Part shown: positions 1 to 6,030 of the stretch, piece after piece
Layout of the letters: each line of letters opens with the position of its first letter
Numbering within the stretch: position 1 is the stretch's first letter
Source of the DNA: an uncultured Porphyromonadaceae bacterium
Lineage (GTDB): Bacteria; Bacteroidota; Bacteroidia; Bacteroidales; Muribaculaceae
Assembly (NCBI GenBank): GCA_905212215.1
Contig: CAJMDR010000142.1
Span: 1-6,030, forward strand
Direction of reading: 5' to 3'
DNA: 6,030 nucleotides
Position numbers and translations under genes: made by a program
The notes under the pieces: generated by a model
The model's database searches: none
Seen by the model: the letters and a program-made list of their open reading frames with translations, nothing else
What the model was told of the DNA's origin: nothing

Positions 1-1069
1 ATTCGTCCACCGCCTTGCGGTTACCTAAATAAGCCTGCGCCAATGCTGTGCCGCTCCAATGGGTATAGTCGAGCTTTACCACTTCCTCAAACACTTTCCG
101 GGCCTCTTTCCGTCGCCCGAGTTTTGTCAGCGCTATCCCTTTGCGCAACAGTGTGGGGGCATCCTGCGGCTCTATCTTCAATGCGGCGTTATAGTCACCC
201 AAAGCAGCCTCATATTTCCCATTCGATGCCTGGAGCAGACCGCGATAAGTATAGAGAGGCGCATAGGAAGTTGTGTCGCGCATGGCTTTGGTTAGCTGTG
301 CAATCCCCTCATTATCGCGCCCGGCATTACGCAGAATGATAGCATGGTTGCATACATAAGAGGGATTGTCGGGATTCGTTTCCATCGCCATCAACGAATA
401 ACGCAACGCATATTCATACTGCCGCATCTGGTTATAGAGCAGCGCCAATGACTCCATATCCTCGTCAGACTGCGGATCGAGTCTCAGTGCATCAAGATAT
501 GCATCGCAAGCCTTGTCGTAAAGCCTCGCATAGGTAAAGATTGTGCCAAGACACTGACTCCATACAGGATTGTTTACGTCGATGCTGCGGCATTGGCTGA
601 AGCCATCGGCCATCTTGTTGAGGTCTTTGTCGGCCACGGCGGTCATGGCCTCATAGGAATCATTGTCAATGCCCACAAGATCCACCAAAGTCACCACGTC
701 TTCCACAGCGGAATCTATGTTTCCTTTAGCGGCGTTTGCCTGAGCCTGATAGTTGTAAGTATAAGGTTTCCAGTCATCGAGAGAGCGAATCATGGGGCAA
801 AGAACCCATACAGTCTCATAATCCTTTGCTGCCATAGCATTATCGGCCATTGCCTGAAGGCAAGGCAACGAATCGGCTCCGGCACGCAAAGCATCCTCGT
901 AATGTCGGTTGGAAGCAGTAAAATCCCCTTCCGCAGCACTTTCCCGGGCCTTGGAAAGCAGGTCAGCGACTTCCGGCGGTGTTGTGGCGTTGGCAACAAA
1001 GCAGAAGAATAAAATGGCGACCATGCCAAGACGCAGGAATAAACTCATCGGCATCTGTTGTGTTTTCAT
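1..1069 (-). CDS. Exported TPR-repeat protein, 3' end outside the window
   Basis: Reading the minus strand from the ATG at 1069-1067 gives an uninterrupted frame of 356 codons that runs off the left edge, so the C-terminus is missing. Residues 1-28 look like a type I signal peptide: a hydrophobic run LGMVAILFFCFVANA, with cleavage likely after ANA. The mature protein is therefore probably periplasmic or outer-membrane facing. Helical repeats with TPR spacing follow at about 37-70, 168-201, 203-235, 270-303 and 304-337. The last two fit best (APLYTYRGLLQASNGKYEAA, then a copy ending in EARKVFEEVVKLD). TPRs are protein-interaction scaffolds, so no reaction can be assigned. ATG at residue 6 or 8 is an alternative start, but the first ATG gives the better charged n-region. 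The gene is divergent from the phosphate transporter. I see no clear -7/-33 promoter for it, and a domain after the TPRs may lie outside the window. Confidence 0.88.
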   Translation of the reverse strand, partial: MKTQQMPMSLFLRLGMVAILFFCFVANATTPPEVADLLSKARESAAEGDFTASNRHYEDALRAGADSLPCLQAMADNAMAAKDYETVWVLCPMIRSLDDWKPYTYNYQAQANAAKGNIDSAVEDVVTLVDLVGIDNDSYEAMTAVADKDLNKMADGFSQCRSIDVNNPVWSQCLGTIFTYARLYDKACDAYLDALRLDPQSDEDMESLALLYNQMRQYEYALRYSLMAMETNPDNPSYVCNHAIILRNAGRDNEGIAQLTKAMRDTTSYAPLYTYRGLLQASNGKYEAALGDYNAALKIEPQDAPTLLRKGIALTKLGRRKEARKVFEEVVKLDYTHWSGTALAQAYLGNRKAVDE

Positions 1070-1265
1070 AGCTTTTATTATTAAAGAGGTCTTGTTCCGT
1101 TTATACACCGTCATGAGGTATAAAGTTCAACCTAACGCGCCGGTAATACGTTAAAGTTTCAGAACCCTAATCTTGTTTGCTGATTGGAAACACACACAGA
1201 CCCTTCAGACCCATATAGGCCGCCATGGTCAGGCGGTGCATTCTTATTGTTTTGTTTGCAATGTC

Positions 1266-1284
1266 GCAACATTTCTGCAACATT
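1266..1284. repeat. Two 8-bp direct repeats phased at 11 bp, possible activator site
   Basis: GCAACATT occurs at 1266-1273 and again at 1277-1284, separated by TCT, so the repeat period is 11 bp (one helical turn). Inverted half-copies flank the pair: AATGT at 1260-1264 and AATG at 1287-1290. The downstream copy ends 7 bp before the candidate -7 box of the phosphate transporter gene. Tandem half-sites with 11-bp period are the usual layout for OmpR/PhoB-family response regulators. The bases do not match the Escherichia coli Pho box, so the regulator is unknown and the assignment is inferred from geometry alone. Confidence 0.4.
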
Positions 1285-1291
1285 CCAATGC

Positions 1292-1299
1292 TTACTTTG
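1292..1299 (+). promoter_or_regulatory. Candidate -7 box for the phosphate transporter gene
   Basis: TTACTTTG differs at one base from the Bacteroidetes -7 consensus TAnnTTTG and is followed by CA. Transcription would start near 1306, giving a leader of about 24 nt before the ATG at 1330. No convincing -33 TTTG lies at the right distance. That position is taken by the phased GCAACATT repeats, which would suit an activator-dependent promoter. The leader is A/C-rich with no Shine-Dalgarno sequence. Confidence 0.45.
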
Positions 1300-1329
1300 C
1301 AGTGGTAAAACAACACTCACATAAAGACT

Positions 1330-3633
1330 ATGGAAATACTGTTTCTATGCCTGATTATTTTCCTGTTCCTGCTGGCGGTATTCGACCTCTCGGTAGGAGT
1401 CAGCAATGACGCCGTCAACTTCCTCAACTCCGCCCTCGGATCCAAAGCAGCATCCTTCAAGACCATCCTCATCATCGCTTCGATAGGCGTCTTCATCGGT
1501 GCGGCCATGAGCAACGGCATGATGGATATTGCCCGGCATGGCATCTTCCGCCCGGAGCATTTCTCCTTCTACGACCTCATCTGCATCTTCATGGCAGTGA
1601 TGGTGACAGACATTATCCTTCTCGATGTCTTCAACTCATTGGGAATGCCCACTTCCACCACCGTCTCCATGGTGTTCGAGCTCCTCGGCGCCACCTTCGT
1701 AGTGGCGCTGATAAAGATGGCAGGGGGTGCTGATTTAGGCTTCAACGACCTGCTGAACACAGAAAAGGCATTGTCGGTGATACTCGGCATATTCCTTTCC
1801 GTGGCAATAGCTTTCTTCTTCGGAACGGTGGTGCAGATGCTGTCGAGGATGATTTTCTCGTTCAACTACCGCAGCAAGCTTCGCTGGAAAATTGGCATTT
1901 TCGGTGGAATCTGCGCCACAGCAATTATCTACTTCCTGCTCATAAAAGGCGCCAAAGATCTAACCTTTATGACACCCGAAGTCAAGGGCTGGATCAAGGA
2001 CAACACAGCCATGATAGTGTGCGGATGCCTGGTATTCTTCACACTCTTCATGCAGTTCCTGCACTTCTGCCGGGTCAACGTGCTCAAGGTAATAGTGCTC
2101 ATGGGTACCTTTGCCTTAGCTATGGCCTTTGCCGGGAACGACCTCGTCAACTTCATCGGCGTACCGCTCAGCGGACTCGCTTCATATCAGGATTTCACCG
2201 CCAATGGCGGCGGGGATGCCTCCACATGGATGATGGGCGCCCTGAACAGCTCCGCCAATACCCCCATCTGGTTCCTCATCGGTGCCGGAGTGGTGATGGT
2301 GGTATCGCTGGCCACTTCCAAGAAAGCACACAATGTAACCAAGACTGAAATAGGACTCGGCTCGCAGCAGGGAGGCGATGAAATGTTCGGCTCCTCGCGC
2401 ATAGCACGCCGATTGGTGCGATGGACACTCTCTTTCCTGGCCTGGGTGCGCAAAGTAACGCCCCGCAAAGTGAGAGTATGGTTCAACCGCCGTTTCAACA
2501 CCGACGAAACCATCATGGACCAGGGTGCCGCCTTCGACCTCGTTCGCGGCTCGGTGAACCTGGTGCTCGCCGGAGCGCTCATAGCACTCGGCACTTCCAT
2601 GAAGCTGCCCCTCTCAACCACTTTCGTCACCTTTATGGTGGCCATGGGTACCTCTTTGGCAGACCGTGCCTGGGGTAGGGAAAGTGCCGTTTTCCGCATC
2701 ACAGGTGTCATTTCCGTCATCGGCGGCTGGTTCCTCCCCGCCGGCGTAGCTTTCATAGGCGCCGGAATAATAGTGGCCGCCATGCATCTCGGCGGACAAT
2801 GGGTAATGATTCTGCTCGCCCTGCTCACCATCGTCTTCTTAATCCACAGCAACCGGCGATTCAAGAAACGCAGTGAGGCCGAAGACTCCGATGCCCTCTT
2901 CCGCAAAATCTTAGCAGCGAAGGAACATGAAGACACATGGCCTTTGTTACTGCAATACATTACCGAAAGGCAGACTGAATTCATGAGTTATGCTGCTGAA
3001 CAGTACAGCATTATCACCGAAGCCTTCGCCACCGACAATGCGGGTGCTCTCGGCAAATCGGAATCCGGGCTCGCACGACAGAAGACTATATTAAAGAATG
3101 CCAGGCGCAAAGAAACACTTTGCCTGCGCCGTCTGCCTCGGTCAAAGGCGATTGAAAAAAGCACATGGTTCTATCTCGGCAATAACTGCTGCATGTGCAT
3201 TCTATACAATCTGCGCCGCATAAACGAGGTGTGCAAGGAGCATGTCGACAACAACTTCTTCCCACTGCCCCCGCGTTACCGTGAAGAATATGAGCTTCTG
3301 CGCACACGCATCGGCATCCTCTTCAACGATGTCCTCGACATGATGCAGTCAGGCGACCTTGACGTTGTGGGCACACTCCGCGGCCATTGCGACCAGATAA
3401 AGGACTTGGTGTCGGCCACATACCACAAGGCCACCGACCAGCTGCGCGACGGCAATGCCGACCACATGTCGGTGCTATACGTCTACATCAACATGCTTCA
3501 GGAGACACAGGAAATGGTGTCGTCGTTGCGCAAGTATCTCCGTGCCTACGCCAAGATGCTCGACTCCAACTACCGCACTCGCCTCACCCCTTACGAAAGC
3601 CTCGTCCCTCAGCTACAGCTCCAACCAGAATAA
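1330..3633 (+). CDS. PiT-family inorganic phosphate transporter with C-terminal PhoU-like domain
   Basis: This 767-residue inner-membrane protein belongs to the PiT (PHO-4) family, which imports inorganic phosphate coupled to Na+ or H+. The duplicated family motif is visible twice: GVSNDAVN at 23-30 and FAGNDLVNF at 267-275. Each half also carries a P-x-S-T-T turn, GMPTSTTVSMVFELLG at 105-120 and PLSTTFVTFMVAMGTSLADR at 427-446. About eleven or twelve hydrophobic segments lie between residues 1 and 505, interrupted by a basic soluble loop at about 330-400. Residues 510-750 are soluble, charged and helical, and resemble the PhoU/DUF47 proteins that are often encoded separately beside pit genes. 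Here that domain is fused, which explains the length compared with the usual 330-500 residues. The start at 1330 puts the first membrane helix at the N-terminus, as expected. The gene is probably monocistronic, since the next gene has its own promoter. The PiT assignment is very secure; the tail domain is assigned by fold-like character and context. Confidence 0.95.
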   Translation: MEILFLCLIIFLFLLAVFDLSVGVSNDAVNFLNSALGSKAASFKTILIIASIGVFIGAAMSNGMMDIARHGIFRPEHFSFYDLICIFMAVMVTDIILLDVFNSLGMPTSTTVSMVFELLGATFVVALIKMAGGADLGFNDLLNTEKALSVILGIFLSVAIAFFFGTVVQMLSRMIFSFNYRSKLRWKIGIFGGICATAIIYFLLIKGAKDLTFMTPEVKGWIKDNTAMIVCGCLVFFTLFMQFLHFCRVNVLKVIVLMGTFALAMAFAGNDLVNFIGVPLSGLASYQDFTANGGGDASTWMMGALNSSANTPIWFLIGAGVVMVVSLATSKKAHNVTKTEIGLGSQQGGDEMFGSSRIARRLVRWTLSFLAWVRKVTPRKVRVWFNRRFNTDETIMDQGAAFDLVRGSVNLVLAGALIALGTSMKLPLSTTFVTFMVAMGTSLADRAWGRESAVFRITGVISVIGGWFLPAGVAFIGAGIIVAAMHLGGQWVMILLALLTIVFLIHSNRRFKKRSEAEDSDALFRKILAAKEHEDTWPLLLQYITERQTEFMSYAAEQYSIITEAFATDNAGALGKSESGLARQKTILKNARRKETLCLRRLPRSKAIEKSTWFYLGNNCCMCILYNLRRINEVCKEHVDNNFFPLPPRYREEYELLRTRIGILFNDVLDMMQSGDLDVVGTLRGHCDQIKDLVSATYHKATDQLRDGNADHMSVLYVYINMLQETQEMVSSLRKYLRAYAKMLDSNYRTRLTPYESLVPQLQLQPE

Positions 3634-3648
3634 GAACCATAAAAACCT

Positions 3649-3670
3649 CTTAGTCTGTCAGTCAGATAAG
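3649..3670 (+). terminator. Weak hairpin after the phosphate transporter gene, possible terminator
   Basis: CTTA and TCTG (3649-3652 and 3654-3657, with G3653 bulged) can pair with CAGATAAG at 3663-3670 around the loop TCAGT. The hairpin begins 16 nt after the stop codon. The nearest T-run is at 3685-3689, about 14 nt downstream rather than adjacent, and it belongs to the promoter of the next gene. This is therefore at best a weak terminator or a 3'-end protecting structure. Confidence 0.25.
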
Positions 3671-3686
3671 TCAGAGAGATTCTATT

Positions 3687-3716
3687 TTTGAGTTAGGAGG
3701 GATTTTGCTATTTTTG
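3687..3716 (+). promoter_or_regulatory. Bacteroidetes-type promoter for the secreted protein gene
   Basis: TTTG at 3687-3690 and TATTTTTG at 3709-3716 match the Bacteroidetes sigma factor consensus (TTTG at -33, TAnnTTTG at -7), with 18 bp between them. The predicted transcription start is near 3720, giving a leader of about 63 nt before the ATG at 3783. A second exact TATTTTTG lies at 3683-3690 and overlaps the -33 element. It has no good -33 box of its own, so I read it as part of this promoter. Confidence 0.65.
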
Positions 3717-3763
3717 CAGGCGGATTCGGCTTAGGTTCTGTTCCTAAAAGCCGGATTCGCCTG
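3717..3763 (+). promoter_or_regulatory. Large hairpin at the 5' end of the predicted leader RNA
   Basis: The arm at 3717-3735 pairs with 3743-3763 around the 7-nt loop TTCTGTT. The pairing is complete except for a two-base AA bulge in the 3' arm and two G-U pairs. The hairpin starts immediately after the -7 box, so it would form at or within a few bases of the mRNA 5' end. No T-run follows, so it is not an intrinsic terminator. An A/T-rich stretch of 19 nt at 3764-3782 then leads to the start codon and would stay single-stranded for ribosome access. Likely roles are mRNA stabilisation or a regulatory leader; neither can be proven from sequence. Confidence 0.6.
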
Positions 3764-3782
3764 TAAAATCATCTGAATTATC

Positions 3783-4889
3783 ATGAAACGAATTAAAGCG
3801 TTCTTGACTTTAGGACTTTTGGTCTGCTGTCTCGCGGCATTGGCAAAGGTCACCATCGTGGTGGAAAAGAATTCCGCCAATCCCGTGGAGGGAGCAACAG
3901 TATTCAGCAATTCGGGCCGTATCATAGGCCAGACGAACGGCAATGGTGCGGTGGAAGTGCCGCAAGGTGATTTCCCCATTACGGTGCGCTGCATGGGCTA
4001 CGATGCCGTTACCGGAGGCAAGGATGCCGACACTCTCCGACTCTCGCCGCGTGAATATGCCATGGACACGGTGACGGTGAGCGCAAAAGATAGACCGGTT
4101 ACCCGCGTAATAGGTTTTGTGCGCGAATATACTACGGGCGCCACTACCACAGACACCACTTATACTTTCAACGAGTATATGGCAGAGCTTTTCCTGGCTC
4201 CTCACAAGACGAAGGGTTACAAGGATGGCGATTCACATGCCAGGATACGCAACAAGCGCTCCTACCAACGCATAGCACATGCCAACGGCACAGACTCCAT
4301 CTCCAAAGGTGGGGAGGATGCTTTGGCTATGGTGGAGTTTCTGCTGTATATGCCGAACTCTTTCTCTGTGCCGGAAAGAATGAAGAAAGGAGCCACCGTG
4401 GACCAGATTCCCGGCAAATATGCGCCCAAGTCATGGATAACCAACAACGGCAGGCTCTTCAAGGTGAAGATGGATCCCCTCAGCGACTACAAGGACCATA
4501 AGTTGTCGCCCTGGATTCTCAAACTGATGGGCTTCTCGATGGACATGACGAAAATAGATATAAACTATATCTACCGTTCTCATGCCGACACCACCGCCTA
4601 CCTTCCCAACGAGCTTCTCGAGGCCTCCGTGGCTGCGAGTGTGACAGGAAACGGAAAATGGATAAAGAAAATCTACAAGACCAAAGATCCGATTCTCATG
4701 CTCACCTTCATGGAATTCTACCCTGTTGACGTAAGCCGAGTCACCATTGACGAATATAAGGAGTTGCGGGATTCAAAAGCTGTCATTCCCTGGGCTGACT
4801 CACCGTCTGTTCCGCCGTTGCAGCCGGCCTACGAGGAACTGAAAAGGCGATGTGAGTCACTGCCGCAGACTACAAAAGCCCCCGAATAA
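3783..4889 (+). CDS. Secreted protein with carboxypeptidase-regulatory-like domain, function unknown
   Basis: The 368-residue product starts with a signal peptide (KRIK, then the hydrophobic LTLGLLVCCLAALA), cleaved probably after ALA at residue 21. The cysteines in it do not form a good lipobox. Residues 22-102 fit the small beta-sandwich found at the N-terminus of many Bacteroidetes envelope proteins (CarboxypepD_reg-like): PVEGATVFSNSGRIIGQTNG at 34-53, VRCMGYDAV at 68-76, and closing MDTVTVSAKDRP at 94-105. In TonB-dependent receptors this domain precedes a plug and barrel, but here neither follows. The C-terminal 260 residues, rich in lysine and aromatic residues (for example RNKRSYQRIAHANGTDSIS at 156-174), match no family I recognise. 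Location is probably periplasmic or outer-membrane associated. The gene has its own promoter and a terminator overlapping its stop codon, so it is monocistronic. The coding call is firm; function is unassigned. Confidence 0.9.
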   Translation: MKRIKAFLTLGLLVCCLAALAKVTIVVEKNSANPVEGATVFSNSGRIIGQTNGNGAVEVPQGDFPITVRCMGYDAVTGGKDADTLRLSPREYAMDTVTVSAKDRPVTRVIGFVREYTTGATTTDTTYTFNEYMAELFLAPHKTKGYKDGDSHARIRNKRSYQRIAHANGTDSISKGGEDALAMVEFLLYMPNSFSVPERMKKGATVDQIPGKYAPKSWITNNGRLFKVKMDPLSDYKDHKLSPWILKLMGFSMDMTKIDINYIYRSHADTTAYLPNELLEASVAASVTGNGKWIKKIYKTKDPILMLTFMEFYPVDVSRVTIDEYKELRDSKAVIPWADSPSVPPLQPAYEELKRRCESLPQTTKAPE

Positions 4890-4899
4890 GGGGCTTTTT
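4874..4899 (+). terminator. Strong intrinsic terminator overlapping the stop codon
   Basis: AAAAGCCCC at 4874-4882 pairs perfectly with GGGGCTTTT at 4890-4898 around the loop CGAATAA, and the 3' arm runs into TTTTT at 4895-4899. The stop codon TAA (4887-4889) is in the loop, so the 5' arm encodes the last residues of the secreted protein (about KAP). Read on the minus strand, the same stem ends in TTTT, so it may also terminate the convergent desulfidase gene, whose stop codon is about 85 bp away. Confidence 0.88.
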
Positions 4900-4919
4900 G
4901 TTATTTGGAGAGCCGGGGG

Positions 4920-4964
4920 TACTGGGAGTTCTGTGAGGACTGGGAGAACTATGAGCACTATGAG
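4920..4964. repeat. Five degenerate 9-bp tandem repeats between convergent genes
   Basis: The units are TACTGGGAG, TTCTGTGAG, GACTGGGAG, AACTATGAG and CACTATGAG, head to tail without gaps. All share CT at positions 3-4 and GAG at positions 7-9, and vary at positions 1, 2, 5 and 6. The array lies between the terminator at 4874-4899 and the 3' end of the desulfidase gene. One frame would read as Trp/Cys/Tyr-Glu-x triplets, but that frame runs on antisense to the desulfidase and has no upstream signals, so I treat the array as non-coding. Confidence 0.75.
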
Positions 4965-4984
4965 ATGCTAATTTCGAGGAACGA

Positions 4985-6030
4985 CTACTTGGAGGTCATG
5001 ATGTCGAGGACAAGGGCATCCGTTTCACGCATGGCATCCTTGCCTATGGAGGTGAGGTTATGGATGGTGCGATCCACGTCGCTGCAGACTATTCCTTCGG
5101 TTTCGCCGGCACACTGACCGTTCATGGCCAGCATTGCGCTCATGAGCGCTGTGCTCACTCCCGAAGCTATCTTCATGGCACAGGATGGCTTGGCACCGTC
5201 GCAGATCATGCCTGTGATGTTGGCCACCATATTCTTTATCGCAGCGCAGATTTTCTCGAAATCGGCACCCATGAGGTATGCTATGCCTGCCGAGGCTCCT
5301 GTGCTGGCCCCTACACAGCCGCACAATGCCGAAAGACGACCTAATCCTTGCTTGATATATATGCTGGTGAGATGGCTAAGCGTCAGGGCACGTATGAGCT
5401 GTTCCTCGGTGGCGTCGCAGTCTTTCGCGAAGCTCACCACAGGCATGGTGCAGGTAATGCCCTGGTTCCCGCTTCCCGAATTACTCATTACGGCGATTGG
5501 ACAGCCCCCCATCCTGGCATCGCAGGCTGCCGAGGTGCAGGAAATCATATGTGCAAGCGGGGTGTCGCCGAAAAATTTCTGCCCGGAAGTGCGTATGATG
5601 CGGCCTAAGGAATGGCCATACGGCTTTTCATATGCCTCCGAAGCGGCGGCGCTGTTCAGTTCCATAGCCTTGGTGATGAAACCGATAAGATCCAGAGGAG
5701 TCTCCATGGCGAAGTCATAAACCAGATGCAGGTTCAGCTTCGGGTCATCGCAGCAATCATCGCCATTTTCCTTTCCCTCGTTGCAGGCCGAGGCTTCCCA
5801 TTGGGTCTCGCCGTTCTTCTGGAGGAGGATGAAGTTGGTATGCGATTCGGAGATAATCGCCCTTGCGCTGTTGCCGTCGGCCTTGACGGTGACGTCGATG
5901 TATAGCTTCGAAGGTGCGTCAGGAATCAGGCTGATGCTTATGGCTCCGGTCTTGATGTATTCTTTGCCACGCTCCACATCCTGCGGAGTAGCGGCACCGA
6001 GCACTTCGAGTCCGTCGGCGCTATGTCCGC
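4985..6030 (-). CDS. L-cysteine desulfidase / serine dehydratase alpha-like protein (UPF0597), 5' end outside the window
   Basis: The minus-strand frame is open from the right edge to the TAG at 4987-4985 and gives the C-terminal 347 residues. The GTG at 6004 is not the start, because the frame continues in-family upstream of it. The family is UPF0597 (Escherichia coli CyuA/YhaM), cytosolic iron-sulfur enzymes related to the L-serine dehydratase alpha chain. They break L-cysteine down to pyruvate, ammonia and sulfide. In fragment numbering, conserved blocks are SNSGSGNQGI at 182-191, CGCVGASTGASAGIAYLMG at 236-254 and CDGAKPSCAMKIASG at 276-290, then C315 before DVDRTIHNL. The cysteines in the last blocks are the likely cluster ligands seen here; a further N-terminal ligand cysteine would lie outside. 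Family members have about 420-440 residues, so roughly 80-90 are missing. Substrate (cysteine or serine) cannot be decided from sequence alone. The gene converges on the secreted protein gene. Confidence 0.92.
   Translation of the reverse strand, partial: GHSADGLEVLGAATPQDVERGKEYIKTGAISISLIPDAPSKLYIDVTVKADGNSARAIISESHTNFILLQKNGETQWEASACNEGKENGDDCCDDPKLNLHLVYDFAMETPLDLIGFITKAMELNSAAASEAYEKPYGHSLGRIIRTSGQKFFGDTPLAHMISCTSAACDARMGGCPIAVMSNSGSGNQGITCTMPVVSFAKDCDATEEQLIRALTLSHLTSIYIKQGLGRLSALCGCVGASTGASAGIAYLMGADFEKICAAIKNMVANITGMICDGAKPSCAMKIASGVSTALMSAMLAMNGQCAGETEGIVCSDVDRTIHNLTSIGKDAMRETDALVLDIMTSK

Noticed and set aside
593..1012. A 139-codon plus-strand open frame over the TPR gene.
   Set aside because: It lies antisense to a continuous minus-strand frame with a signal peptide and TPR repeats.
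1070..1170. A possible minus-strand promoter for the TPR gene.
   Set aside because: I found no TAnnTTTG box with a TTTG at suitable spacing on the minus strand. The gene probably has a promoter here, but I cannot place it.
1219..1237. A short inverted repeat (CCGCC, 7-nt loop, GGCGG) followed by T-rich sequence, which could end a small RNA in the divergent intergenic region.
   Set aside because: The stem is only 5-6 pairs, the T-rich stretch is interrupted, and no convincing promoter for a plus-strand transcript precedes it.
2187..2984. A 265-codon minus-strand open frame inside the phosphate transporter gene.
   Set aside because: It is fully antisense to a well-supported PiT gene, its translation is low-complexity and without recognisable domains, and no promoter precedes it. 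It is a by-product of the codon bias of the real gene.
3717..3763. The strong inverted repeat read as the terminator of the phosphate transporter gene.
   Set aside because: No T-run follows on either strand, and the repeat begins directly after a promoter -7 box, so a 5' leader structure or operator fits better.
4905..5117. A small plus-strand frame encoding W/Y-E-x triplets from the 9-bp repeats.
   Set aside because: The triplet pattern follows from the 9-bp DNA repeat. The frame starts just after a strong terminator, has no promoter and then overlaps the desulfidase gene antisense.
5124..5720. A 198-codon plus-strand open frame over the desulfidase gene.
   Set aside because: The minus strand encodes conserved family motifs over the same stretch. 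The plus-strand frame has no recognisable features or start signals.

Overview
The window looks like chromosomal DNA from a member of the order Bacteroidales, possibly close to the Muribaculaceae or Prevotella group. The evidence is a two-part promoter of the Bacteroidetes type (TTTG at -33, TAnnTTTG at -7) at 3687-3716, start codons preceded by A/T-rich leaders without clear Shine-Dalgarno sequences, an envelope protein with the beta-sandwich N-terminal domain typical of this phylum, and a large phosphate permease with a PhoU-like tail. No gene typical of a mobile element, no RNA gene and no CRISPR array is visible. Coding density and base composition are even across the window.

Layout. 1-1069, minus strand: the first 356 residues of an exported TPR-repeat protein, cut by the left edge. 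1070-1329: a divergent intergenic region with a candidate regulated promoter, in which 8-bp direct repeats phased at 11 bp lie just upstream of a -7-like box. 1330-3633, plus strand: a 767-residue PiT-family inorganic phosphate transporter with a C-terminal PhoU/DUF47-like helical domain. 3634-3782: an intergenic region with a good promoter and a large hairpin placed at or within a few bases of the predicted 5' end of the next mRNA. 3783-4889, plus strand: a 368-residue secreted protein with a carboxypeptidase-regulatory-like domain and an unrecognised C-terminal part. A strong intrinsic terminator overlaps its stop codon. 4920-4964: five degenerate 9-bp tandem repeats. 4985-6030, minus strand: the C-terminal 347 residues of an L-cysteine desulfidase / serine dehydratase alpha-like protein (UPF0597, CyuA/YhaM family), cut by the right edge.

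The four genes do not form an operon. The TPR gene and the transporter are divergent, the secreted protein has its own promoter and terminator, and it converges on the desulfidase gene. No shared pathway is evident: phosphate uptake, cysteine breakdown and two envelope or periplasmic proteins of unknown role. I found no convincing new multi-gene system. The most interesting features are non-coding: the phased repeats before the phosphate transporter, the 5'-end hairpin, and the 9-bp tandem repeat between the convergent genes.
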